This document shows, piece by piece, positions 11,600-56,400 of a DNA stretch of 64,000 bases. This stretch comes from Epinephelus fuscoguttatus (taxonomy: Eukaryota; Chordata; Actinopteri; Perciformes; Serranidae). Made by a program: the position numbers and the translations under genes. Under the pieces are notes generated by a model that worked only from the letters and a program-made list of their open reading frames with translations, had not been told where the DNA came from and searched no databases. How positions within the stretch are numbered: the first letter of the stretch is position 1; the number at the start of each line of letters is the position of its first letter. The stretch covers positions 20,753,282 to 20,817,281 of the forward strand of contig NC_064755.1 of assembly GCF_011397635.1 (NCBI RefSeq). The letters run 5' to 3'.

Positions 11600-13197
11600 T
11601 ACACTGATGTGCTGAATTAAGTTCCAAGTATGCGGAAGAAGTACTCAAATCCTTTTCTTCAGTAAATGTGTCAATAACATAATAAACTTTAAATGACCAA
11701 CAATATTCTCCAGTATCTTTGAAAGTAGTAACTGTGAGGAATTATTCCCCCAAAGAGTGTTACATTAACATATGACCAGTACGTCAGTGCTGCATCTGGT
11801 CTATATATTATGTAAAATGCTAAAAAAAAAAAAGACTCTTTGTTGGAAAGCAGTTCAAATGATGACAGTTGGCAGTGAGATCTGTGGGTTACTCAGAGTG
11901 AAGCTGCTCTTAAGACCTCAAGTCACAAGTCTTAACAGGCAAATTGCAACACAAACTGTAAGTCATTCAGATCTGTGAATGCTGTTACTATAATAATATA
12001 ATAAGATATTTAATGGAGACCAAGTTCCCTTAGTGCCATAATCATATTTATCTTTGTTGTTCTGGGATTTTATCAGGTAAAAACTTGAGACTTGAATATT
12101 TTTGCTTTTAGTTTTTAGAGAATCACTCAAGTATGAAGTAAGTCAGGTCTCACAGCAGTCAAGTCTAAGTCAAGCCTCATGTCTTCATTTTAGTGACTGA
12201 AGTCTGTCTCACACTGAATCAAACTCAAGCGACAACATATTTTTCACTTTATTTCATTTCAATACTTTTTGTATTTTGTAATTGGGTAAACTGGTCATTT
12301 AATGGCTATGTTCAGTACATAAAAGATAGGTAAGGTAAGGTAAGGTTTAATGTCCCTGAGGGGCAGTTACAGGGACAGTAGTCATTAGTTCAACAAAACA
12401 GACAGCACAATACTTAACACACGGAATCCAGTATCACACACTGTCAGGGTTAAATCATGGCAGTTAGTGGTCACTGCTGGTTAAGATAAGCAATAGCAGA
12501 CGAGACAAAGGAAGATCTCTAATGCCTAGTGCTACAGGTAGGGAGGCAAAACCTCCACTCGGATGGAAACATCAGAAACTCAACATGGAGGAGATGTTGA
12601 AATGACATCCTCACAGTAGTGTAAAGAAGATACGAAGGGCTCCAGTGCACACTATTATGATGGGCCCTAGTGCACTCTATCATATGTGTACTGTTTTGAC
12701 ACACATAGAGACTTGACATTAGACAACATCAACATACATATTACAGCAATCATACAAAGATATAAAAGAAAATTAATCATTTAATTGACTAGTTTTTATA
12801 GTTTATTTATAGATTTTATAGCTTATATAGAAAAAGCATATCATTTTGTTTTAGATAGCCACTGACTATTTTTTTAAAAGAAAAGAAAACCACAATGCAG
12901 ATAGGTTTGCTTTTTGAGGACACATATAGAATATGGCACCATTTTCCAATTAATAATATTATTCTTTGAACGCAGGTTTTTTCAAAGGTGTCTATCTACG
13001 GGCCCCTCCACCCCAGGGGCCCCAGTGCAATCTCACTGCCTGCACTGTCTATATTTACGCCCCTGAATCCTCTCAAAATTGTAATACACAAGTAGTACCA
13101 GCACTTCAAAATCACAATGGCTGTCTAAATTTAACACCTCTGGTTGTGCGATGAGTTGGACGTTCATAGACACGTGCTAGATAATCATCATTACAAT
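11600..13197. other. Intergenic spacer, EndoU gene to polr3b
   Basis: A/T-rich spacer. At about 11635-11720 there is a degenerate copy of the 'gaagtactcaaatcc' repeat that recurs at 13202. At 12990-13075 a short G/C-rich patch (CAGGGGCCCCAGTGCAATC) resembles another dispersed repeat. No gene is evident. Confidence 0.4.
12325..12450 (-). mobile_element. Probable LINE 3' tail (minus strand)
   Basis: A short AGGTA tandem tail (about 12330-12347) is followed by 'tttaatgtccctgaggggcagttac'. On the minus strand this reads as the end of a teleost LINE ('cctcagggacattaaa' plus tandem pentamers). The call is by recognition only. Confidence 0.4.
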
Positions 13198-13201
13198 CAT
13201 G

Positions 13202-13996
13202 CAGTGGTGGAGGAAGTACTCAGATAAGCCAGTGTAAAAGTAAAAATTCCAAGGTCTAAAAATACTCCACTACAAGTTAAATAAGTTTGTTTAGGGAACT
13301 CAACCAACTAGTTTGTCTGATAACCTCTGTACATGTATTAGTTAAGTGAGTGATATTTGATAGCTCTGATTTTAAATATGTGATTTTAGTTATGTTTGTG
13401 TGTCTGATGTTATGTCTGTGCTCTGCCAGTGTTTGTATGAATTCATGTGGACCCAGGAGGAATAGCAACCACGGATGCAGAAGCTCATGTGGATCCAAAA
13501 AAGAGTAAAGAATAACTAAAAGTCCTGAATTCAAAATGCTGCTTAAATTTAACTACCAAGGGATTTTCTGCAAAAATGTAGTCGACTCAAAGTTTTAGAT
13601 GTAAAGGTACTAATATGCAGAAAGGCTCCTCTCACAGTGTTATATTATCCTAAAATTTTATTATAGTTTTTATCACAACACATACACATATTGCATTTTA
13701 ATGTTCTAGTTTGTCAATGTAGGGTAAATTTACGACATTTGTATAGGCTACTAATAGGTAGATGAATAGTATAGTACTGCATCCATCCAACCAATGACTT
13801 GAAGTGTCAAGCAAATGAAGTGTAGTAAAAAGTACAATATTTCCTGCCGAAATGAACTGTGGTGGAGGGAAGTATAAAGTTGACAAAAATGGAAACACTA
13901 AGAAGTTAAAAAAAAAAAAAAAAAAAAAAAGTATTCAAATACGTCAAGGTAGGCCTATTTGAGTAAATGTACTTAGTTACACCTCATCACTACAAA
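13202..13996. mobile_element. Non-autonomous DNA transposon ('tggtggaggaagtac' family)
   Basis: The left end reads CAGTGGTGGAGGAAGTACTC. The right end, near 13960-13996, reads GTAAATGTACTTAGTTACAC and then CATCACTA, roughly the inverse of the left terminus. This family is very abundant in teleosts. The centre includes unrelated sequence (about 13286-13500) and a long poly(A) run (about 13908-13930). The ends are imperfect, so the boundaries are approximate. Confidence 0.5.
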
Positions 13997-14039
13997 CATG
14001 CACATATTTAGATTTTACCGCACTAGAATGTTACGATAA

Positions 14040-14189
14040 GCGGAACACTTTCTTTGGTTCCGCCCGCACGGACGTTTTGCAGTGTAACACACAAGAGAGA
14101 GTCGCATGTTGGTGCCACTTCCGCCGCACATCAACAGTGACAGCATGAGCGGTGTTTTATGTGTTTACAGGTGAACAGTAGGAACAAAC
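14040..14189 (+). promoter_or_regulatory. polr3b: Putative polr3b promoter and 5' UTR with short uORF
   Basis: The sequence just upstream of the polr3b start is locally G/C-rich and TATA-less. It contains CACTTCCGCCG near 14116-14126, an ETS/GABP-type GCGGAAGT site on the other strand, common in housekeeping promoters. An upstream ATG at 14145 opens a nine-codon frame ending at TGA 14172-14174, 15 bases before the main ATG. The TTTACAG at 14164-14170 could instead be a splice acceptor, which would remove that uORF. Confidence 0.4.
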
Positions 14190-45559
<31,370 letters not shown>

Positions 45560-45825
45560 CCAGGACACAGGACAGGGACAGGGACAGTCTATGTGAGTGA
45601 AAGAGTTAGAGATATAAATTACAAAGTCTGCAATGGACTGATTGCAAAAGACATCAGAGCTGTGAATGGGCAGAAAGAAACAGGTGAAAGGTTTGAAAAA
45701 AGTTAATATTTTGACATTTTACTTTGTGTTCATGAACTAAAACAATGAAGTTTCTCATTTATGTTGATACTTTCGCCGTTATGTTTTTTTATGTGTACGT
45801 AATAAACACAAAAACAGTATTTTGC
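45560..45825 (+). other. polr3b: polr3b 3' UTR with poly(A) signal
   Basis: The 3' UTR starts after TGA 45557-45559. AATAAA lies at 45801-45806, about 20 bases before a T/G-rich stretch that could be the downstream element. Confidence 0.65.
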
Positions 45826-46914
45826 ACTCCGCTGCTGTGTGTGGTAATATTTGATTATTTTAACTAAATATTTCCTGTTTAATTTCAAATATTAAAATAG
45901 GCACTTTGGAAAACTGCTCCCAAATCTAGATACAACTTTTGATCAAGCATAAATAATAACACATTAGGAAAAATAGCAGTAGTCCATGAGGAGTTTTAAC
46001 CCTTTTCCTTTTGTTTCTTAAAAGACAAAACCTTTGCTTTTGCATGTTTTAGTGCTACAGATCAGGGCCGTTATTCTTTTTAATTTTGCTGAAAGGTTTT
46101 CAAATCAAACACAAATATTTTAGATGGTTGAATGTGTGTTGTTACCCTTCAGGCAACGACTGGTTTTCAGATCAGACACCTGAAATGCCCTTGAGGTTGA
46201 GGTAATCCAGCACAGTCGTTGTATCTTGCTTTATTTTTCCCGAAGTTTTCTTTCTGTTGAGGCATTCAGGTGACGTCCCTCCTTCAAATGCAGCCGCAGA
46301 CATTTGTTATGTGTCAGACCCCTCTCGCTGTGCCTCTTCATCTCCTGTCTGCATCTCTACTGTACTCTAACGAAGGCAAAATGTCACAAACGTAATCTCT
46401 AAAATAAAAAGATCACTTTTGGGTGGTAACACAGCTGAAAGTATAAACTCTAAGTAAAAGTCTGTAGGGTCACTTATGGTGCGTTCATATGCTGATCAAA
46501 GCTCCAAAATTTAAGATTTGACATTTGGCAGCTGAACAGTGTTTAATTCACAAGTTACTTCGATAAAAATTCCAGAAAACAAGCAAAAACAGGAAATCAT
46601 GAAAATAATAATATAAATCCTCTGTTGCTAGGTGGATTATATCACATGGGTGATTGTGTAGGAGGTCAGTGCATCAACAAGGAGCAACAATATCAACAGC
46701 AACAGAGTAAAAATACAAATAACTCATGGTGTGATTGCACAAGTGAAGTGTCAACTTCAGGTTGGACAACATAATAATTGAAATAAGTATATTTTCTGAT
46801 ATTGATACATGTCACAATTAACAAACTAATAAAAATGCATGTGTTTCACTGTAATGTATTACATGAGACCATATGTGTGCAACAAACTTAGTTTTTGTAC
46901 CTGATTTTTGATTT
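45826..46914. other. Intergenic spacer, polr3b to rfx4 (proximal part)
   Basis: A/T-rich spacer without a gene. No clear inverted-repeat termini were found. The distal part of the spacer (46915-48352) is occupied by mobile elements. Confidence 0.4.
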
Positions 46915-46915
46915 T

Positions 46916-47849
46916 GGGCTGCAACTAATGATCATTTTCATTAGTGTTTAATCTGTCAACTACTTTCTTGATTAATTGATGAGTTTGTTGGTTTATAAAA
47001 ATGTTAGAAAATTGTGATAAATGGCCGTCTGTTACACAAAGACCAAGATGATTTTATCAAATGTCTAATTTTGTCCGACCCAGAGATACTAAGTTAAAAG
47101 TTACAGAGGAACGAAAGCAAAGCAAAACAGCAGCTTTCACATTTGAGAAGCTCAGACCATAAAATATTGTCATTTTTTCCTTATAAAAATAGACACAAAA
47201 CAATTGTCAAAGTTGTTGCCAATTAATCCAGTGGATTTCAACCTTTTTCATGTCAAGGACCCCCAGATGGATACACATTAAGTCACAGACTCCCATGTGA
47301 TAAGATTTCATTTTAGGGATCTCCATCTGAAAATATTTTGGTTGTTAGATATGATTAAGACCAGAATTCTAGAGTTAAGGAGATAACCATGGAGGAAATG
47401 AAACCTATGATCGGAATAGTCTCTCTTCTGACTCACATTGGGTTCACTTCTATAGTGAATTGGGAATGATATGAAACCTCATTTTTCTTGAGATACATAG
47501 AACTTCCTCGAAGACCCTGGGTTTTCATTTGTAAACATTGCATACGTATAAAACGAGGCTTGAAAGAGGCGTACGCCACTTTCCACACAAAAGTTGTGAT
47601 CTATAAAAACAGATTGATGGGAGAAACTTTGACCATGCTTACGAACATTTTGGAAACTGAAATTGGCGATGCAGACGGTGAGGTGGAAGCCTGATTGTAA
47701 AAATTGTCGAAAATATTCTTTGGCACGCTATTTTTGGCTTTTGTCTGTACATTTATTTTTAGTATGGACGTTACATATTGTTTTATAAATGAGACCCCTG
47801 GTTGAGAACCGCTGGTCTAATCGATTAATCAAATAATCACTGCAGCTCT
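46916..47849. mobile_element. MITE of the 'gggctgcaac' family, split by a younger hAT-like element
   Basis: The left end is GGGCTGCAACTAATGATC. The right end, inverted, is AGAGCTGCAGTGATTATTTG, ending near 47849. Internal words 'aatctgtcaactactttcttgattaattgat' and 'caaagaccaagatgat' are typical of the family. The element is interrupted at 47229-47814, which makes it the older of the two. Confidence 0.6.
47229..47814. mobile_element. hAT-like non-autonomous element inserted in an older MITE
   Basis: The termini are CAGTGGATTTCAACC at 47229 and, inverted, CAGCGGTTCTCAACC ending at 47814, matching at 12 of 15. This is the CAG(T/C)GGTTCTCAACC end of many hAT elements. The 8-bp flanks AATTAATC and GTCTAATC share their last five bases, consistent with a decayed 8-bp target duplication. 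The interior is non-coding. Confidence 0.65.
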
Positions 47850-47887
47850 GTTGGGGTTTTTTTTGTTTGAGATAACATAACCATCAC

Positions 47888-48352
47888 TAGGGATGTTCCT
47901 AATGACTAATTTCCTTGACGTTTAAACAGAAGTTTAAAGATGTACTTGTCTAAAAGTAAGAAAACACTTAGAAAACAGCCAAAATTTAGCACAATTTAAT
48001 TTAAAAAGTTAAATACTGTCTGAAAAAAAACTGGCCTATGTTATTAGAACCATTTGAAATGTATTTTTCAAAAGCCAAATTGTATTTTAAATGCAGCTAA
48101 AATGTGTGACGCTTTGCGGCCCTCATCATGAACATTGCACATTATCTAACAAAACAACTCACTAAATAAAAGTTACCAAAAACATATATTGTAATTAATA
48201 TAAATCTATAGGAAACGCACCTGATTATCACAACAGCATTTTCAGTGAGTGAACTCAATCACATAAAATTATAATAATATAACTAGCATTTCTCGTGCTG
48301 ACTAGTGAGAGTGATGTTCGATTGACTAGTCGACTAATTGCACACATCCCTA
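47888..48352. mobile_element. hAT-like MITE with 8-bp target duplication
   Basis: TAGGGATGT is found at the left end (47888) and inverted at the right end (48352). The flanking octamers ACCATCAC (47880-47887) and AACATCAC (48353-48360) agree at seven of eight positions. The 465 bp interior is A/T-rich and non-coding. Confidence 0.75.
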
Positions 48353-49419
48353 AACATCACTACGTCCTGATTCTCCTGGAAAAACAACGCAATAATACTA
48401 AGTTATCAGCCAGCACAAATTAAACTTGATATTCATGTAAAATGTTTCCACATATTTGCTCCCTAATTAATTAGAAACTAATCAAAACCATCAAAAGGAG
48501 TTTTGTTTGGGGTGTTTTCTATTTTTTACTCACACACTAAGATGTTTTGTAGTAGATAGTGGAGGACCACTCTCATATGAATTTAATGTGACGAGCGGAC
48601 AGCTCAGTACGGACATACAGAAACACAGAGCAACACCCTCATTCATGTCAATAGGAAGAGAGGGCTGCTTTGAGTCATATGGTTTGCTCCTTTAAATCGA
48701 AGCCTTAATACCACCAACATGTCGTATGTAGCGTAACCGTACCCCCCACTCGCACATACACACACAACTCAATTGGGGCCTTTTCACTGAACAAAAGCAG
48801 TACACATCCGTTTGTGCGGGCAGAGTGTGTGAGAATAGGAAGGGTGGAAGAGGCTCTTTTGGTGGCTGCACCTGTCCTTTTTTATGAGGCTCTAATAAGC
48901 AGATAACAGGATGAAAAAAAAAGGGACGTCTGATGGAGGACTGAGGGAGACGCAGACTCCACCTTCTCCTTATTTGACTGAAATTAATTAGATCCTCCTT
49001 TGAGGTCACGGCTTTGCACCAGCCACCATTTAGGCCTTTGAATATTGTGCCATTAATGGGTCGTTAAAGTGTGTTTTGTGTTGAATTTTTTCCTAAGCAC
49101 TTAGAGTCTTTGCGGACATGGCAAAATTATATTATGATGCTAGTTTTATTTTTAGATTTTTCTGTAGTCATTTTGACCTGTTGCTCACTCCAGCAGCTTC
49201 TTTCTTCCTACATGAGTCTAAATGGATGCTCAGACGTGTTTAAACAAACCCTGTGCACAGTGTCCCATGAGATGTTGCTGCCACCCTGTTCCACACGTGC
49301 TCCCAGGTGGCTGCACGTTGTGTGTATGTCTGTGTGTGTGTCGGTGAGTAGCAGGCAGCAGTGGTGCCCACGCCTGCGCACTGGTAGAGAAAGTCCTCCT
49401 TTGCTATCCATGGTGTGGT

Positions 49420-50407
49420 GAGTAATTCAGCCATAATCCGCCTTTCTCCTCTCCCCTCTTCTTTCCCCTCTCTTCTCCCCCTCTCCTGTGGTTCCATTCA
49501 TATTCTAATCACAGCTTTCCCTTCTCCAGCTCTCAGGCACTCCATCAGAGCCCTCCCAGCCTCGGGCTTTGCACTTTTACTTCCCCCCCTTTGTGACCGT
49601 TCCCTCTTCTCAGAGGCACACCAAAAATAAGGTTGCCACAGAGAAAGAGTGAGCGAAAAACAGGTGAGAAATCCACCAAAAAATCCACACGGGTGCATTT
49701 TTTTAGCGTGTTTGAATGTGCGTCCGAGCCCGTGATATGTCCAGTCTGTGAAAAAGTTATCACAAAGATGGTTTAATGGTGGGATGAGGTGAGAAATGTG
49801 GCAACAAGTGTCCGTGGGATGTGAAATGGGAGTTAAAATGAGACGGAGAGGCAGAAGCGGCGGTTTTGTAGGGATGTATGTTTATATGGAGCTCTGGGGT
49901 GTATAAAAACGTATTAAATGCCATAATGGAAGACGGGGAGGCCACAGTGTTAGGACTGCGTAGATCTAAGCCTCTTTTTTTTTCGTTGGGAGGGAGCTTT
50001 TCTTATTCAAAACAGCCCCACAAAAGACTTCCAGTGAGCCTTGCCACATCCCCATCTGACTTGGGGCCATTCATCAGCCTTCCAAGCCTATCAATGACAT
50101 GTCCCCATCAGGGCTCCTATAAAATCAGCCCCTTTCCCATGAAACATCAGCAAACATTTTGACGGGTCTGGCTTTCCCCCCGCTGGATTTCTGGAGTCTC
50201 TACCCCCCTTTCCTCCCTTATTCCCACCTCCCCCCTTCTCCTCCGCCAACACCACCCCTCTCTGGGCGAACCTCAGATCCTCAACATCTCCTGTGACGGG
50301 CAGTGGTCACGGAAACACAGAGCGAGACAAGGGGAGAGCCGCCGAGGTGGGGGAAACGTGCACTAAGCCATTTTCTTGGAGGAGCCAGTGTCGTTGATGG
50401 GAAGAGG
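49420..50407 (+). promoter_or_regulatory. rfx4: Putative rfx4 promoter and 5' UTR
   Basis: Upstream of the rfx4 start the sequence becomes G/C- and pyrimidine-rich (49438-49492; 50176-50262). A TATA-like word TATAAAAT is at 50118-50125, about 290 bases before the ATG. The block 50030-50165 is unique, with 'cctatcaatgacatg' and 'catgaaacatcagcaaacatt', and could be conserved. The transcription start is not defined. Confidence 0.35.
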
Positions 50408-53362
50408 ATGCATTGCGGGCTGCTGGAGGAGCCTGATATGGATTCCACAGGTCAGTCCTGTTAATCTCTGCTTGCTTTGCTTTGTCGGGATGTGTTGAGA
50501 AAACCAGCCTCTGTTTCAGAAACATTGTGTGAGCTTCTTCTGCTGCTCTTCTGGAAGTCTCAAACTTTCTCTTCAGAGGAAGTGTCTGGATGCTCGGCTG
50601 TTGATTTTCCACCTTTTTTTTTTAAATCACTTATTTTAGTTTTTAATTTCTCAAGTTATTTGTGAATGAGTGTTTTTGGTCACGCACATTTATGAGATGC
50701 GCTGTTATGTTTTGAGTGTGTCATCGATTAAAGAAGACTCACAGAAAGCAGGGAACAGCCCTTAAATCTCTCAGTATTTGCTCGGTCAAGTGGCTTCTTG
50801 CTGTCTTTAGTTAAACCAATTTTTAAAATGTCTATTCATCTGTGGAGTGGAGGAATACACCATCATGGTGAACTTTAAAGTATTGTGCACCTGCTCTTTT
50901 TGGCTTTTTCTTTAGTTTTTTTTAGCCCAAAATTGTAAAACTAAAATTATTATTCAACTTAAGAACTGAATTTTCGTGAGAATTTATCAGTAGAATATTT
51001 CTGACTACATTATTTGGTTTTAAGAAAGATAATGATTTATGTTCAATCTGACTAAAAGATTGAAATAAAACAAATTATGCAACAATTTATCATCTGTGGC
51101 TCAATTTGTTAAATTTAGTTAAGGTGATTAATAGAATAAAATTTTGTTAAATTGGTTTTAGAATCACTTGAGAAATTCACATTGGTGGTATGCTGCTGCA
51201 GTGCAGAGGAGTTTAGCTCTGAATGTGTGTTAGTAAATGAGTGAACATCCGTTTCACTTGTTGATCAAATTTAATCCAATTATTTAGATCCCCAACTTAT
51301 CTGTTCCTGTGGCAAATGAAGCTTGAGATCTGAGCCTCTGTGGAGAATTAGCTTCACTTCAGTGGATTCACATTTTCTTTTGCAGGTTTTAGTTTCCTTA
51401 GATTTTCTTTTTTACTGTCGGTAAATGATGAGACACGTCAGAAGGCCGTCAGTGACAGTGGTGGCTTTTTATTCAGAGTTAAAATGCAAATGCAATGCTT
51501 TTTTTAAGTTTTGTAAGAGGCATTATAGATTACTATTAATCAGTTAGTAATGATAAAGGTGGTGATAATCATTATAAACAGAGTAAAAAAGACCATTAAA
51601 GAGCTTCTCAGGGTAATATAATATTTTGCATAAAATAAAAACTTCTTCCGTGTCTGTTGAGAGGGCCGTGAGATTTCAGTTTCTGCTCACACTGCAGTCT
51701 GACCTTTTCTATCAGCACGTGCCGAACATCGCAGTGTAGATTCCTCATCAAGTGTAAACTTCTAAAACTTTTGAATATCTGTGACGTCCCCTGAATCCCC
51801 CCCACGGGCTGCACCAACAGGTCGTCCTGCCAACAGTCTGTCCTAGCAACAGCTGCTATGGTGATTGTTGTCAGCTCACATGCAGGAAAAAAACGATTAA
51901 GACAATTTACAGACATATCATGTGTTTATTTTGTTAAAAACAACTGGTCAAGTACTGTGTAAACTTTTAAGGTAGTTTCAACTGCTCATTTCCATTTTTA
52001 GTTACATCAAGTTTTTAAGTTTATGGAAAATATTGTACTTTTTTAGTCATACAAGAGTCTGGTGAAGAAGATGTTGTAGCTTATTTATTATTAAACAAAT
52101 ATGAAACTCAGAAAATGCTTTGTTGCACTCAAATAATCCAAAAGAATATTACTTATATGTTCAAAGTCCCTCTTAAACACATTTATCTAGTACTGAATAC
52201 CTTTCCTGAGACAAGTACAAGCATTTTAAATGGACTTCCCCTTCTTGTACCGGGCTGTTCCTACATGAAAGCTTTGGTGTTTTGCTGCTGCTCGGTCACA
52301 GAAAGCACACCAGTCGAGCTATTTCTAAGTAGAAATTAAAACAGGACAATGGCCTCTATTCCACCAGACTGCTTCAGTAATGTGCACAGGCTCCTTTTAA
52401 GCGAGTGTGTACGCTTGTAGTCTCCTGGGAACAATGCTGGATTCCTGCCGTCTTGGTGAAAACATCTCAAATAGAGCCATGGCTGCACCGCTGCCCATAC
52501 AATCGATTGTTGTCCGCTCGCCCTGTCACATTAGTGACATTTAAAGTGTCCTGTATAGGCAGTGATTTGCACTGTTTATGTAAATACAGCTTTGGCTCTT
52601 TTCTACTGCAGGACAAAATGAGTTCACTTCAGAAAGTGAGTTTTTAAATGAACGGTTTCAATGAATATGAACACAAAGAAATAAAGCAAACTGCTATGAA
52701 CTGATGTTTTAGGTAAATGACAATTAATCAAAAGGTCTAGAATAATTGTGTTCCTAAATGTTGTGCTAAGAGGGGTCATATCAGCGTCACAGTTTGTGAT
52801 CTGTGGTGCAACATGTTTTTTATTTTTTTAGAGAGTTGGATTGAAAGATGCCTCAACGAGAGTGAGAGTAAGCGATACTCCAGTCACACGTCTCTGGGGA
52901 ACATGTCCAACGATGAACGTAAGCAGGACGAACACTGTTATACTAAAACTACTGACTCCACTGTTGTTAAACCTCATTTCTAGGTCATGTTCAGTACAAT
53001 TAATGACATTTCACCACATGACAGTTTTTAATCAATTTGTGTTATGCACATGAATGTGTCAATCATACAAACTTTCATCTTTGCTATGTTTGTGTTGTCT
53101 TCATTTTACTTTAATCACTTAATTTTGCCTTAAAATATAAATTGTGTTGCACTTTACAGATGAAGAAAAAGAAAACAACAGAGCCTCTAAACCACATTCG
53201 ACACCGGCTACTCTGGAATGGTGAGTTCTAAAAAATAAATTTGTGTATTCTTTCTTTTAGTTGTATTTAAAAAAAAATAACTGGGAGAAAAGTGAAAAGA
53301 AAAAAAATTGCAAAATTTTATGTCAAACAGCTGAAATCAAATGCAAATATTGTGACTTAATG

Positions 53363-53409
<47 letters not shown>

Positions 53410-56400
53410 TATGTATATGTATTCAGTCTTCTAAAAAGGTTTTTTAGCAGCTTTTTTTTTTTTTTTTTTTTTTTACTTTAAGCCCACACTCGCCATGTGG
53501 AACATAAAACATTAATGCTGGATTTCAATCTAGAATTTCCTTTATTTTTTAGTTATGTGTGATATAATGACTGCATTAATCTGAATAGTTTTATATGTCA
53601 CACGCAGATGACACTAAATTCGAGAAAATCTCATTTGTGTTTTTTTGAAACTTTAAATCTGATCATGACAATCTGATGAGCTAAGATTTCATGTTTTATT
53701 TACCCTCATGGGGACATTTGATTTGGACTCTGAGCTTCTGTTCAACAGTAGAGACATACAGATTGAAAAAAAGAGCAGCCACAACATGCAACATATCTGT
53801 CACACCCTCCGCATGTGTAGAATACAAACCCTGCACATGCCTCTGGTTCTTATGTGCCTGCCTGTTGCACAGCTCCATGACCGATGACACCATTTCCTTA
53901 ATAGCATTCAAAAAGCACATAAATGAATATTAATAGTGATTTAAGCTGCTCTGTGGGGGGCTGAAACCCAGTGTGAGGAACATGAGCTGGGTCAACGTAC
54001 CTTTTAAAGACAAGCATTATAGACATAAATGATACTGTAATTGGCCTCTGTAACAGTGTCACTGTGCATATGGAGCCATTTTGTCTTGTGGGTACTATAT
54101 GGTGAAATTTACTACAAATTTAACTTGCAGGAATTAAGCGGTAGAAGTTAACAACATCTCTATGTTCATAGCTATGACGATGATTTGGTTTTGTTAAACC
54201 AGACATATTAACATATTAGGTCACAGGACTATTTGACCATAATTTGCATTTGATTTTCAGAAAAGTCACTAAAATTAGGTTTATATATTTAAACCTGAAA
54301 AATACAGAATAATCATAAGTGAATTAACCAGTCTTAAAAAATACAGTTATTCGTTATTCCACTGAAAACATAATGCTTTTGTGACTGTAATTCAAGAGAC
54401 AGTTCACAGCTTTCTGAGTGAAAAGAAATCTAAGTCAGGTCGCAAAGATCCTTTTCCAGTGGCGGCTGAAACAATATAGTTATAGCTCATAAAAACGACA
54501 GGACCACGCTCTTTGAGTGGCCATATACGTATTTTCCATAAGAATAAAGTTCAATCGAAGAAGCATTTTTTAAGGTCTGAGAAAAACAGCACCTGATATG
54601 AGGAGTTGGTTGATTCAGATTGTTTTTCTCTAATCCACGGCTGTGTCTCGCTCTATTTAATGTCTGTGTGCAGCCTTGGATAATTTTAAGGTAAAATGTC
54701 TATATTGGTGGACTGAAGTCTGTTATGCTCCCTTTAGTTTTGTTCAATAGATAGTTGTTTAAAAAAGAGAGGGCAGTGAACATGTCTTTGATTGTTACAT
54801 GTAATAACTTCTTTTTTGTTCTGTTGTTCTGTCAAAAACATCATTGAAAAGAAAGGACTGAGAGATAAGGTTACAAAAGCGTAGAAAAATATTTTTAGCA
54901 ACTTTTTAAGTGAAGCAGTGGTACTAAATTAATCTGATAACAATTCAAGAAACTAACAGATTATTTGTATGCATGAACAAACGTTTAAGTAATGATGCAG
55001 GTGAGGCGGGGGCAAGATTCAACAGTTTGATAACTCCAATTCTGAAATTACCTCTCTGTAATCAACCTGTTGCCCATTTAAACATTAGTTTTCTATTCTG
55101 ACCTTAAGAGAAGTGACCTGGTGTTTCTTTTGCATATGATGGTTTCCTCTGTTGAATATTCAAATGCTAAGGATTGTTACAGAATGGAGGAATGAATTAT
55201 ATTAATTAGAACTAACAAGGAGGCATTGCTCCTCCTACTGTAAAACAAATTGATTTATCACTTCACAAAATAAGTATAGTAATGATGATGTTTGGAACAG
55301 CTCCCAAACATTAAAAAAAAGAAGAAGGTAAATACACTCATTTCAAACATGGCTGCCACATTATAGTCATCGATAACTATTCAGACCAAATTCACATAAA
55401 TATCAAAAAGTGCTACAAAAGTGGATGAAATCACATCTCAAACAGGAAACATGTTTGCACTGTTAATACCACATCAGAAATCACTGGTAGTGATGCTGGT
55501 GAACCTCAAGGCTCAGATTTGGATCCGTTCTCATGTATTTAACATTTTGTTGTTACTTATAAGTTGTATGCAAATATTGTGATTAAATTTGTGTGTGATG
55601 ATCAGAATTCCCAGCCAGCTGACAAACATGTCAGCATGCTTGTGTTAGCAAACTGCAACATGCATTCAGATGTTTTATTGACAAACAAGAGGCTTTGAAG
55701 CTGCATTAAGTTTTTTTTTGTTTTTTTGGGGGTTTTTTTTGGCAAAAATACTCTAAACTTAAAGCATCAAAGCACTAACATATTAATGGATTATCAAGTT
55801 ACAAAGGTCTCTACAGTAAAAACAGAGAACAAAAAGTAAATAAAAACCAAAACATAAAAGATAAAGCACAATAAAATGATTAAAAACATTTACAACAAAT
55901 ATATTTTTGAACTTTCAGTTTTAAATTACAGGAAGGCAGTTCATGATTAAGGACACACTCATGGTACCAAGTTTTGCTGGGACATACAGTTGCATATCAC
56001 TGGCTTAGCTATGAAAATCAATATTATGTCTACGCATGACTTGCCCCAGGGGTAGCAGGCACATGGCAAATAAAAGGGGACCCAGAATAGACCCCTGGGG
56101 GACCCCACAAAAGAGAGAGGCATGAGAGGAGGAGGCATGTCTAAGCAGAGAGGGTCCTGTTGGACAGATAAGAGATAAACTAATCCAGAGCCTCGTCATT
56201 GATGCCACCATAGTCTTTCAGACAGCTAATTATGGCTAATGTGTTAGCAAATAGTTGCCTCCATGCATATACACATACACATACATGTCCAGCTGACACT
56301 GCAAAATGCAATTTAAAGACATTGACAACTGCAGGAAGTTGTGTGTTGCTTCTCAGTGGGATCTTCAGTGCCAGCAACCCGGTTACATTACAGGGAGTAC

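Noticed and set aside
13286..13534. Possible small gene on the minus strand between the EndoU gene and polr3b
   Set aside because: The 85-residue frame has no conserved motif and no splice context. It lies within a dispersed repeat.
53364..53474. Possible origin or matrix-attachment region from AT and poly(T) runs
   Set aside because: Simple A/T microsatellites are common in fish introns, and nothing beyond composition supports a function.
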